From NCBI RefSeq assembly GCF_032118995.1, contig NC_092661.1, positions 8,742,494-8,806,493 on the forward strand: DNA of 64,000 nt. Direction: 5' to 3'. The notes below the pieces were generated by a model. The model was given only the letters and a program-made list of their open reading frames with translations. It made no database searches and was not told the origin of the DNA. Position 1 is the stretch's first letter, and each line of letters begins with the position of its first letter. Both the position numbers and the translations under genes were made by a program. Positions 1-12,500 of this stretch are shown piece after piece. The stretch is from Asterias amurensis (lineage: Eukaryota > Echinodermata > Asteroidea > Forcipulatida > Asteriidae).

Positions 1-330
1 TGTTAGCATAAAAACATAATTGATAACTTGGTACTTAGTAGTTGTCCTCCTAAAACTTCCGCTGGTGAACTTGACAAGAAGGTCAGGAGAGAATGCGACT
101 AATTCGGTAACGAGTAATAGGTAGAGGTGTTAAGTATAAAGCATTGTGAGAAATGGCTCCCTCTATAGCAACGTAGTTTTTGAGAAAAGTAATTTTCCAC
201 TAAAATATTTGAATTTGATTTTGAGACCTCCAAATTAGATTTTGAGGTACCAAAATCAAGCATCTGATCTGAAAGCACACAACTTTGTGTGACAAGGGTG
301 TTTTTTCTTCCGTTATTATCTCACAAATGT
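1..330 (+). mobile_element. TTAA-MITE family A, truncated copy
   Basis: Contains the family A interior (GTAGTTTTTGAGAAA, GAGACCTC, AAGCACACAACTTTGTGTG, GACAAGGGTGTTTTTTCTT). The terminal parts are lost at the window edge and next to an ATT-rich run. It lies just upstream of an SMS exon. Confidence 0.7.
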
Positions 331-371
331 TCATTATTAATATTATTATTATTAAAATATTTATCCCACAG

Positions 372-3300
372 GTCGGCAGTTGTGCAGTGTTACCCTAAGG
401 GTCTTATCACAGTGAACTTACAAGAGAATAAAGAATCAGAATTCCTTACCGACGAGGTCACTGCTGACATTCGACAGAAAATTGAGGCGCTCTTAGACTG
501 CAAGAAATCAAAAAAGTAAGAATTAAATTAATGGGCATTTATATCACTGGTCAGTTTTCACTTTGATTTACCCCTGACACTTGGTCTTTAAGTTTTGTTT
601 CATTCTTTTCAAATCATCTCAGCTACAAGGGTGCAGCCTACATGTGTTGCCAAGTATGTAGTGCATCAATCACACAAACCACCTCAGTCCTCAGGGGTAC
701 CCATCTCAGTCCTCACAGGTACCCATGATTCACACCTGGATGAAGAGAAGCAACTATAGTCAAGTGTTTTGCTCAAGCACACAAGTGGCTAGCCCTGGTG
801 GCCTTACACTTTCGTATTATACTACAGTGACGTCCTGGATATCAGGGTCCATTTCTGGGGTGGCAAATTTTCAAAGCTTCATAACTCAAATCTTACCTGC
901 AAGAAACCACTAATTTCAACAGATTCACATTCCATGGCAGCATATATTTTTCTGCGGTAGGTTTTGATCGTCATATATTCTTCACAAATCGGTAATTTTC
1001 ATGAAACAATGCAGCTCCCAACGTTAAGGAATTCCCATTTGTGTTCGTACTCTCACAGTCTGGCGTGTGTATGCAAGACGCACGGCGCGCAAATCTTGCG
1101 CTGCGTTTGCGTGTTAACGCTGTGCAGTCCAGATACGGTGACCAGGAATTCATGCGTCTTGCATCTTGCACGCCAATGTAAACGCGTATGCACGTTGGGA
1201 GCTGCATTATTTCACAAAAATTATGGATTTGTGAAGAATATATGACAACCAAAACCCACCGCAGAATAATGAATGCTGCCATAGAATGTGAATCTGTTGA
1301 AATTAGTGGCTTGTTGCTTGCAGGTAAGATTTAAGTTATGAGGCTTTGAAAATTTTCCGCCCCAGAAACGGGCCTTAATAGTTAGAACTCTGTATCTGTG
1401 TACAGAAAAAGAGTCCTATATAGGGCTAACAAGTGGCATGACCGGGATTCGAACCCACACCCTGATGACTCAGCCAGCAGAACTTGAGTTGTTATCCACT
1501 CTCTGTGGCTAGCTATCTGAAATGTAACTTTTTATTTACTTTAAGATTTCCCAAAATCGGTCGTGGTGGCCCTTATGATGTTTACGTGCCGACTGTGGAT
1601 GGACGTTTGATCGAGTACGACTTTGATAAGTTGGTGTTTGAGGAAGATTCAAAGTACCAGAATGTGAAGATACTCCACTCGAAGAACTTTGGCAATGTCC
1701 TCATACTGGACGATGATCCCAGTAAGTTTTGGCTTTATCTTAAAGGCAGTGGACACTATTGGTAATTACTCAAAATAATTATTGGGATAATGGGGAGCTG
1801 TTGATTGTATAAAACATTGTGAGAAACGGCTCCCTCTGAGGTGACATAGTTTTTGAGAAAGAAGTAACTTTCCACAAATTTGATTTCAAGGCCTCAAAAT
1901 TAGATTTTGAGGTCCCGAAATCAAGCATCTTCAAAGCACACAACTTTTAGTGACAAGGGTGTTTTTTCTTTCATTATTATCTCGCAACTTCGACAACCAA
2001 TTGAGTCCAAATTTTCACTGGTTTGTTATTTCGAGATACACCAAGTGAGAAGACTGGTCTTTGAAATTACCAAAGGTGTCCAGTGTCTTTAAGTCAGAAA
2101 TTACCAAAGACATGTATGTTGATGGAAACTTCAAATCGCTCGACCATAACATGCTTTGTGTTGAGTTCCGAGGCATTGCTGTAAACAAGGGGGGGGGGTT
2201 GATTTTGTTGATCCAGAAAATTACCATGTCTTACATGTATGAGTCAAAATCAAAAATGACTTTGCTATTTCAGACACAATGCTCATCACTTCATCCTTGC
2301 CAGTCCCTGCCTGACTTTTTTTGCACCCAGGCCAGGAATTTAATCTTTGAAAGGTCAAAGCCATTTTCATTTTGCAAAGAGCACTCCCATTGGAATATTT
2401 TAAAGGAACACGTTGCCTTGGATCGGTCGAGTTGGTCTTTAAAAAGCGTTTGTAACCGTTTGCTATAAATTGCATATGGTTAGAAAGATTATTTAAAAGT
2501 AGAATACAATGATCCACACAAATTTGCCTCGAAATTGCGTGGTTTTTCCTTTTACTTTGCGAACTAACACGGTCGGCCATTTTAAGGGAGTCAAAAAATT
2601 GACTCCCATAAATGGCCGTAAAAGGTAAAAGGAAAACCATGCAATTTCGAGTGATACTTGTGTGGATCGTTATATTCTACTTTTAAAATAACTTTCTAAT
2701 CATATGCATTTTATAACAAATGGTTACAAACGTTTTTTCAAAGACCAACTCGACCGATCCAAGGCAACTTTTGGAAGGGCACCAAGGCCAAATGGCCAAG
2801 ACCAGGGGCAACAGAGGGCAAGGCCTTGGTGTCATGTCAGGCCTGCTTTGTGAAACTCGGCATTACCTTCAGTAAGAAATTTGTGTGATATTTATTTATT
2901 TTTTTTTTTTTTTCATTTTCTCAAATAGATTTAGCGGAGAGTGATATAGCCTACACTGAGGCCATCACAGGGAATCAGCGGCAAGATTACAAGGGAAAAG
3001 ACGTTCTGGTCTTAGGGGCAGGAGATGGAGGCATTCTTCACTACCTCCGTCAGCAAGATGCAGGAATGATTACTATGGTGGAAATATCCTTTTTCTAAAG
3101 ATCCAGGCACTAATTTCACATAAGAGATAAGATATGTATAATAATAATAATAACAATAATGATACGTTATTATATAATAGCGCTTTATCACACCCCTAGG
3201 GCCATATCAAAGCTCTCGGTATTTTGTCCTGCAAGGTATGTGGAGCTACTGTTCAGAAGTATGAGACCTATTCCTGTATACATGTAGCACCTTGTAATGG

Positions 3301-6300
3301 TTTACAATGAGCTGTGGTGCAATATGCTGCCCAGGAACACCGGGGCAAACCTCTTCTCCTTAAGATAACGCACTGGGTTCTTTTACCTGCTTTATACAAC
3401 ACACAGAACCAAATGCTTTACGTTCCATCTGAAGGACACAGAAATAATGGTTTAGTGTCTTTCTTAAGGACACAAGTGTGACAACCTGGACTTAAACCCA
3501 CACTCTGCTGATCATTGGTCTTATCCGCTTAGGAAAGTGTTGTGCTTTTACAAATCACTATGGTGATATTGACAACTTGTCTTAAGATGAATCTTAATGC
3601 TTTGTGGAATCATGTCACGGCCTGTTTATAAACAGGATGGCCTGTTTTTTAACAAGCATGCAACTTTTCATCTGATCAGTTGATTTCTGTTTTATTGCCA
3701 CAGAAAATGAAAAACAACGTACAACGTTTGTTGTGCTATGCATGCAGTTTCCTCAACGTGGTTGGGACCAACTTGGTCCAGGAAGGATGAATGATTGCGA
3801 GACTTGCACAGTCTATAACGCAGTTTCATTTTTAATTAACCAAGCAATGTATCAGGCCTGAATTTCACATGTACAATGAACTGTAGGAGGGTTTCAACCT
3901 CCTGTCAATGTTTCATTCGAGGGTTGTTTGCGGAAGTTACAAATTATGTCATATTCGTTCCTTAACTCTGGACTTACATTGACCAGGTGGTGATTGATGC
4001 TGCAATTAAACATCTCAGAGGAATCTGTTTTGATTCGATGGACCAGTTGGAAGGAGCAAATTACAAAGTTAGTGATCCGGCCTGTACTACATGAAGACAA
4101 TAGACCGATCCATTAGGCTCCGACCACAGCACACATGTGAGCAAGAACACGTGAGCCTCTCCAATGCCATTCTGCACAACTCTGCTGCGCGCTCCAAGCA
4201 TACGCACTATGCATATCAGACTTTGTTAATTTTGTCGGACTTTTGGTTGCACAATGGGTTGTGATTGGTCAATAGGCAATGGGGCGGAGCTTATAGGATC
4301 GGTCTATTGCCTTCATTGCCCCATGTCATTGCCTTGGTGCTCTTGAAACTGTCCAATACAAATTTAGAATTTCCTAACTGAGGTGCCCTTTACCAAGTAG
4401 AGACGCCTTGGTGCCCTTACCCCCTTTAAAGCCATTATACACTTTCGATACAGAAAAAAAAAAAATTCTAAGATTTACAAATAATTTTACTGGGTTTACA
4501 GAAGGTAATGGTGAAAGACTTATCTTGAAATATTATTCCATGAAATGCTGTACATTTTGAGAAAACATTAAAACAATATCTATTCTCGATAGCGAGAATT
4601 ACGGATTTATTTTAAACACATGTCATGACACGACGAAACGTGGGGAAACAAGGGATGGTTTTCCCGTTATTTTCTCCCGACCCCGATGACCGATTGAGCC
4701 TAAATTTTCACAGGTTTGTTTTTTTATATATAAGTTGTGATACACGAAGTGTGAGCCTTGTTTACCGAAAGTGTCCAATGGCTTTAAAAACAATGCATTG
4801 AGCATGGCATCTTTAAGGATGTGCACAACAATTTGAAGAATTTACTAAATAAATATATTCACAAATTTAGGCATAACTTTTATGGTATAAAGATGGTCAT
4901 GATGAACTTCCCTCGACATATTTTTGCCTGAAATTCTAAAGTTTTAGAGACAAGAGAAAAACAATTAGTACACCTCACGCCCAAAATGCCAAAGTGCATT
5001 CTTTGTAAATACTAAAACATATAACTTTGTAAAACTAATTTCTTGTATACAGTTTTTGCAGGTTTGTTTATTTGTGATGTATGTGTTGGATCACATAAAG
5101 TATGGATACTGGTTTACTAATTCTGTCCAAAAGCTTCAAATCCATTTTTTTCTTCAGTTGAGTGTGGTTGAAAAGTTGAAAAATTTCTTTTCAAACACAA
5201 CGGTTTTTGTATCAATGCTTTTGTTCCAGGTTCTTGTTGAAGACTGTGTTCCGATTCTCAAGAAGTATGTCCAAGAAGGCAAACAGTTTGATTATGTCAT
5301 CAATGACCTCACAGCAGTTCCCATAACAACAGAGCCTCAAGGTAACTAAAGCGACTAAACCCTTGAAAACCAAATACAGGCCTTGTGCTTTTGCTTTTTG
5401 TTAAAGCCATTATACACATTCAGAACAGAAACAAAATTGAAAATTCACAGATTTACAAATAACTTACAGGGTTTACAGAAGGTAATGGTGAAAGACTTCT
5501 CTTGAAATATTATTCCATGAAATGCTTTACTTGCTGAGAAAACATTAAAACAATATCAATTCTCGATATCGAGTTTTACGGATTGCAAAAATCTCCTAAA
5601 ATGGCACTCAACACACAAGTTTGAAATTTTTAACTTTGGTTTTTACCCATACACCGATGTGTGTTAGCACTGTATACTCAGTACTTTCCCGAGTCCTGTG
5701 AAAATATATCACAGGCATGTTACTCGGGTGGGATTCGAACCCAAGACCCTTGCATTTCTAGAGCAGTGTCTTACCAACTAGACTACCGAGGTTCACTGGT
5801 AGCTAGAGGCAGTTCGAATCCTATGTTTTGGCAGCGGGTACCGCAACGATTATAAGTTTGAAATTGTCAAAACGTTAAATCTCGGTTAAAATAGCCCGGA
5901 TGTACACACAATACGCACTGGGATACAATATTTTTGCATAGAGCATTTTCGTGCAACATATAATAGTTTTACAAAATCTAGATCTGATGACAGGACGCTA
6001 ATGTACTAGGCCACATTTTCAGCATGCCTTTGCCATTTCTGTCGATTGTATCTTCAAATTTTGATGTGAAACTTTTGTTTCCTCCTGCTAGGGGACCAGT
6101 GGGACTTCTTACGTCTTATTCTTGATCTGTCCATGAAGGTTCTGCGACCGTCAGGCCGGTATTTCACTCAGGTGAGGAGCCCTCTGTAGACTGTGCAAGT
6201 CTTGCTCATTTTCAAACTTTTGGGGCCAAGTTGGCAGTTGGTCCAAACCATATTGATTTTTTTTCAAATACTTAGACTAACATAGCTAGAAAAATGATTT

Positions 6301-6505
6301 TTTTATATTGTTAGGAAAGGAAAAAATTAGCAATGAAACGCTTGAAAGTAAAATAAAATTAATCAATCAACAAAGAAAATTTGAGGTATTGCTTGACCTG
6401 TGTAACAATATCGATGGTTTACAGAACAACAACGACGCATGCGCGTCACTTTATTGGTGACCTAGGTCATATTGGTACATGACGTAAATACCATAACATC
6501 CCCCT

Positions 6506-6546
<41 letters not shown>

Positions 6547-9500
6547 TTTTGACGTTAACAAGAAACTAAAAAAAAATGTATGCAGATTAAAAAGGAACTG
6601 CTGACTTAGCCTGAAAACAAAGGGATGGATAAGGAGGAAAATTCTCAACTGATTAAAAAAAAACAAAAACCAAGCTGTCTTCTATGCTTGAGTTAAAATT
6701 AACTTAATTTGTTGCAAACTGGTTCAAATGAGTTCGTTTTACTTGGAACAAACTGTAAAAATAACTTCTTTAAGTAACACTTAACAAATTTGTTCAGCAA
6801 CAGTCCAAAAGTTCACTTGACGCGATCGGAGTAAAAACATCCTTTGAATGTGCAATTATGGGATATAGTCTTTCAGGTGTTTCGGTTTAGTAACTACGCG
6901 TCCTGAACGGGTTTTGATAGATGCACCCAAATCAGTATTAGTGTCAGGCTTCGGTTTGGGTGTGCTTTTGTCCATGTTCAATTGTTTGTTTGTTTGCAAC
7001 GGTCCGGGTTTTTCCATAGGATTCATTGGTTCCTGTGTACACTCTGCTGGTGAGCTGATGTCTCCACGACTCGCTTTGCAGCTGTTGTTTTTGTTAGTGT
7101 CCGGTGAGACTGGTGGGTTTTCTACCGTTTTACGCAGATGCATGCGGTTACGACGATATCTCCCAGTAGGCGTTTCGACAATGTACGAACGCTCATCAAG
7201 TCTGCGCATCACTGTAGCTTTGTCCCAGCCTTTCTGTCCTTGGATGAGGGGTTGCATGCGTACAGTATCTCCTTCGTCCAATGGTGTGAGCGTCTTGGCT
7301 GAGTTGTTGTAGTAATCAGCCTGTTTGCGCACGCGTTGCTTCATGCGATCATGCTCGTCAATGACCTTTGGCTTTAGTAGATTGGCAGTTGTTGGTAACA
7401 AGGTTCGTGTGCGGCGGTTCATGAGTCTCTGTGTAGGACTTGTGGCAAGACCTTGTGTGGGCGTGTTGCGATGATCCAAGAGTGCCAGGTAGGGGTCAGT
7501 GTGTGACTTTGCACTCTTTGTGAGCAGTCGCTTTGCTGTTTTCACCGCAGACTCGGCTTTGCCATTAGCTTTGCTATTTCCTGGGCTACTGCAGAGATGT
7601 TCGAAGTCCCATTCCTTGGAAAATTGGCTGAAGAGTGTGGACGTGAACTGTGGCCCGTTGTCACTTACCAGTTGGGATGGAGTGCCATAACGAGCAAAAT
7701 GTCCCTTGAGTTTCCGAATTACGGTGGCGCTAGTCGTGTCTGGAAGGTTGTCCACTTCCCAGAAGTTACTGTAGTAATCCACCGTGATTAAATAATCCTT
7801 GTCATTCAGTGAGAACAGATCAGTTCCAACACGCTCCCACGGCCTTGTTGCAAGCTCATGAGAGATCAAGCTCTCTTTTTGCTGCCGTATCTCCATCGAA
7901 CGACATACATCACAAGTGCTGATGAAGTGTTTTATCTCGCTATTCATTCCTGGCCAGAATAGGCTCTGGCGTGCTCGTCTTAGGCAGCTGTCAATGCCCA
8001 AGTGGGATGAGTGGGTTTTGTCTTTCATCTCTTTCCTGAGGGTTTCGGGTATGACCACTCTGTCTCCTCTGAAAATCATACCGTCTTGAATTGCCAACTC
8101 GTCGCGATAGCTGTAGTATGGCTTTAGCTGCTCAGGGAGTGTGCTTCGCTCATCTGGCCATCCTTGAGTGATGGTTTGCTTAAGTAGCTGCAAATTATCA
8201 TCTTTTGCAGTCTCTTTTTGTATTTGAGTCAGTCTTTCTTCACGTATGGGCAAATACGACACCATATTGACTTCCTCAAAATCTCCCTGGCCATGGGTGG
8301 GAGGCTGTTCACCAACCGCTCGTGATAGTGTGTCGGCCAGATACATTCTCTTTCCTGGGCAGTAAGTAATTGCAAAGTCATATTTCTGGAGGCGTAGGAG
8401 CATTCCTTGGAGGCGCTTTGGGGCCTTCACTAGGGGTTTTTTCATGATCATTTCGAGAGGTTTATGATCACTGACCACACTGGTGAATCTTCCGAAGGTG
8501 TATTGGTGGAAACGCTCCATCGCAAAGACTACTGCAAGCATCTCCTTTTCAATAGATGCGTATCGTGTTTCAGTGTCGGTCACCGCTCTGCTTGCGTATG
8601 CTATGGGATGGCCATTCTGCAGCAGAGCCGCCCCAAGACCAACACCACTTGCGTCACACTGCACAGTTAGTTCATCCTTCGGATTGTAGAATTGCAATAT
8701 GGGTGCATGACATACCATCTTCTTTACTTTGATGAAGGCATTCTCTTGGGCATCTGACCACTCCCACGCTATGTCTGGTTTGGTAAGTTGTCGAATTGGT
8801 TCCAAGGTTTCCGATAATCCTGGCAGGAATTTTCCCAAGTAGTTTACAAATCCAACCAGGCGTTGCACCTCTTTTACATTTGTGGGAGCTGGCATGTTTG
8901 TCACTGCAGATATTTTCTGCGGATTAGCTTTGAGGCCTTTGCTTGATACGATGTGTCCAAGAAATAGTATTTCATTCACTCGGAACACAGATTTGGCCTT
9001 GTTTAGCTTAATGTTCATGTCTGCACAACGCTTCAGTAGCTGTTCAAGTTTTTCGTCGTGATCTGTGATTGCTTCTTTTTGGGAGCCACCTGTCCCATAG
9101 ACTAGGATATCATCAGCAACACAGATTATGCCCGTTAGTCCTTCAAGTGCTTGATGAAGCCTGCGCTGGAATATCTCTGAAGACACGCAAGTGCCGAAAG
9201 GCAGACGACACCAGCGATAGCGTCCAAAGGGCGTATTGAAGGTTGTCAAAATGCTGGAGGCCTCATCCAGTTGTAGTTGCCAAAATGCTGAGCTCAAGTC
9301 TAATTTGCTGAAAACTCTGGCGTCAGCAAGGTCGGGCAGAATATCTTCAATTACTGGTAGCTGATAGTGTTCACGCTTCAGTGCTTTATTCAGTGGCCTT
9401 GGGTCGATGCATATTCTGAGTGCACCATTTTTCTTCTCAGCCACTACCAACTGGCTTACCCACTGTGTTGGTTTTTGCACTGCTGTGATCACTCCAGATC

Positions 9501-12500
9501 TTTCCATGCTTTCAAGTTCATCTTTGACTTTGGCTTTGATGGCATGTGGTAGTCTCCGTGGGGGCAGAACGACAGGCATAATGTCCTCTCTTGTTTGCAA
9601 GTGGACCTCTCCAGGGAGTTTGCCTAGTTTAGCATCAAAAACTGTGCCGTATCGCTCTTCGGGTAGCTTATCATGGTCTGATGACGTGGACACTTTATTA
9701 ATGTGTGCTTTGTGGAAGTTCTCACTGTTTACTGTGATGAGATCCATCTGCTGGCTTGCTTTACTGCCAAGTAGTGGGGTAAGGTCGTTGTTTACAACAA
9801 CAAACTCCAAAGAGTATTTCTTATTCAACTTTGGGTTCAGTAATTTCAGTCTACATACCCCTTCTGCCTGTAGTGTTGATTTGTTCCACATGAGCAGTGT
9901 CTTTGGGTTCTTTGTGGTGGTGTACGTAGTGCCCTTAAGACAGTTCTTGGATATGATGTTGACACTAGCACCACTGTCTACTTGAAAGTTGATGGGTTTC
10001 CCATCGATGTGCATTTCAACGTACACATCCTCTTTATTTGGCTGTACGGCGTTGACAAGAGTCACATCATATATGTACTCGGTGCTCGAATCACTGGCTG
10101 AGCCGTCTGCGTAGGTTGTGCCCAGTGCATGGATATTCTTTTTTCGGCATACAGTGGCAAAGTGGTTGTTCTTTCCACATGCCTTGCATGTCTGCCCGTA
10201 CGCTGGACACAGATTTCTATCTTTGGCATGTGACTTCCCGCAATATTTGCACTTTTTCACTTCTTGTGTGCTCTTGCCAGTCTTATGTTGCCCTTCTCCC
10301 AGCTTTGACCGTTGTTTGTATTTTTGTTTGGGCCCCTGGCGCTTGTCTGTGACTCTGTGCACTGCTTGTGCCCCATCATTTGTATTTAGGGGTGCCGTGA
10401 ACGCTTTTAATTGTGACTCTGCTGATTCCATGCTCTTACATATGTCTATGCATGTGGAAAGTGTTAGGTTTCGTTCTTGGAGTAGGCGTTTTCGTGTGTT
10501 AGAGTCTCCAATTCCCAGTACAATTTTATCACGTACCAGGCTACTTGACATACATTCACAAAAGTTACATGTCTTTGCCAGAGATCTAAGGGCTGCCAGA
10601 TAAGTTTCAAAACTCTCACCTGATTCTTGTTGACGCTTGTTGAACAAGTACCGCTCATATGTCTCATTCACTTCTCCTATGGCATATTTATCAAATGCCT
10701 TTAAGATTTTGTCCAAATCTCTGGAATCGTCTTCGTTGGGGAAGTTGAAACTGTTATAAATCTCAAGTCCTTGTGATCCAATCGCATGCAGGAACAAGGC
10801 TGTGCGGTATGCTGGCGTTTGTTTCTGGAGCTGTGTAACGATGCCATAGTTACTCCACATTTGCTTCCAGGTCTTCCAGTTTTCTATGACCCCTCTCGAA
10901 ACTTGCATCGGGGCCGGAGGTCGAATGCCGCCGACGGGTGCAGGTCCCTTCGGCACGGCGCCATGTTGTTGGTTGCCCGGGCCAATATTTTCATCGGCGT
11001 TTAACTGTTCACCGACATTGTCCTCCGCTAATGGCGATCCTGCATGTCCTGTCGCCATTTCTAGTCACACTCCCGTGTCTATCCGATCACTTAAGAGGAT
11101 TCTACTACTAGAAATTTGCAGATTAAAAAGGAGCTTCACGCTGCCACCATGTAACAATATCGATGGTTTACAGAACAACAACGACGCATGCGCGTCACTT
11201 TATTGGTGACCTAGGTCATATTGGTACATGACGTAAATACCATAACAACCTGATCTGACCTTTGACCTTTACGACTGACAGACAGAGAAGTGTTTACATT
11301 GTATTACAGGCCAGTAATTACACAGGAGGCAATGGCCGAAGTTGCCCGATCTGGCCTTGGTGCCCCTTGATTTCTGCCAATGGAAATGCCCTCTGTAAAA
11401 TGAAGAATGCCGTGCACTTTAACAATTGAAACTTCTGATCTGTATTGAACAGAATGACTAATGATGTCACACAGAAATCCAGATTTCTCTGTTGGAAAAT
11501 CCTTTTTTTTAAACCCCCCACCACTCCAAAAATATTACTCTTGAATGTTTTATATTAAGATAAAATTAATAAGCACATGATGATAAACCATAAAAAATTC
11601 CCCTGATTGAAGAGTATTACTTTTAAAAACAAAAGATAAATGTATGTTAGCAGGCTTTCACTCTTTGCACTAAAAATTCTTATTTTTTTTTACATCCCTT
11701 ACCTGAGAAAAGTGCTTTTGTTGTTTTTCTTTCTTAAATTTGTTTTGTCTTGTTTCACAGGGAAATGGAGCCAACATGACAAAGGCGTTAGCAATGTATG
11801 AACAACAGCTGGGTAAACTGAGCTGCAAGGTGGAGTTTAGTAAAGAAACAATCTGCGTGCCGTCCTACCTGGAAATGTATCCTTGTCAAGAATATATTTG
11901 GTTTATAGTAAGAGTGGCTGTAAGAGTTTGTACAAAATGTATTGTGGGTGTGATTTTGGGTCATAGAGTTTGTATAAAGAATTAAAGGGCACACAAGCCT
12001 AGATACACGACCAGGTGTGCGGCCATTTTCTAAGTTGACAAAGCAGCATTGCGTAGCAGTATTATAACACACACCAACTTGTACTTCATATTCAACGCGC
12101 ATACAACAAACTTGCAAAATGGCGTGGGTGTCTCCCTGCGGTCCTGTTGCATTTGTGCACGCAGCATTACTAGTGCGCCCTCTAGTTCTTATGGATGTTG
12201 TGGGTGCTTCTGTATTTCTGCAAGCATTTTTTCATAGCCCCCAAATATATTTTACTGGAAAAAGGGGGGGAAAAAATTAAGAAATTATTATTCATTAATA
12301 CCTCAGACAGTTTTGCTATTCCTATTGGTGGAGAGCACGTCACGTGGGTGTGTATAAACCTTTGTTTATAACCAGTTAAAAGTGTTAAAACATGGGCGTG
12401 ACACGCGAGCTTGCACCAGTGCTGATAAGACAGTTTCTTCATTCCTATTTGTTGAGAGCAACGGCTAAAACAGTTGTGCCACATCACGTGATACGCGCGA

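Larger units (their letters stand above)
6401..11247 (-). mobile_element. Ty3/gypsy LTR retrotransposon, looks whole, young
   Basis: Two 98-bp LTRs (6401-6498 and 11150-11247) are identical in my reading, start TG and end CA on the plus strand, and are flanked by the 5-bp target duplication ACCTG (6396-6400, 11248-11252). The element runs on the minus strand. A purine-rich tract (GAAGGGGGA on the minus strand, 6499 upwards, next to a long T/A run) adjoins the downstream LTR. A TGG-starting candidate primer-binding site adjoins the upstream LTR; I could not assign its tRNA. One gag-pol frame fills most of the interior and no envelope frame was seen. Very short LTRs and a fused frame suggest the Mag-like lineage (inference). 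It sits antisense in an SMS intron. Identical LTRs imply recent insertion. Confidence 0.94.

Noticed and set aside
971-1282. Paired long frames on both strands in the first SMS intron
   Set aside because: Produced by the foldback; the two frames are partial mirror images.
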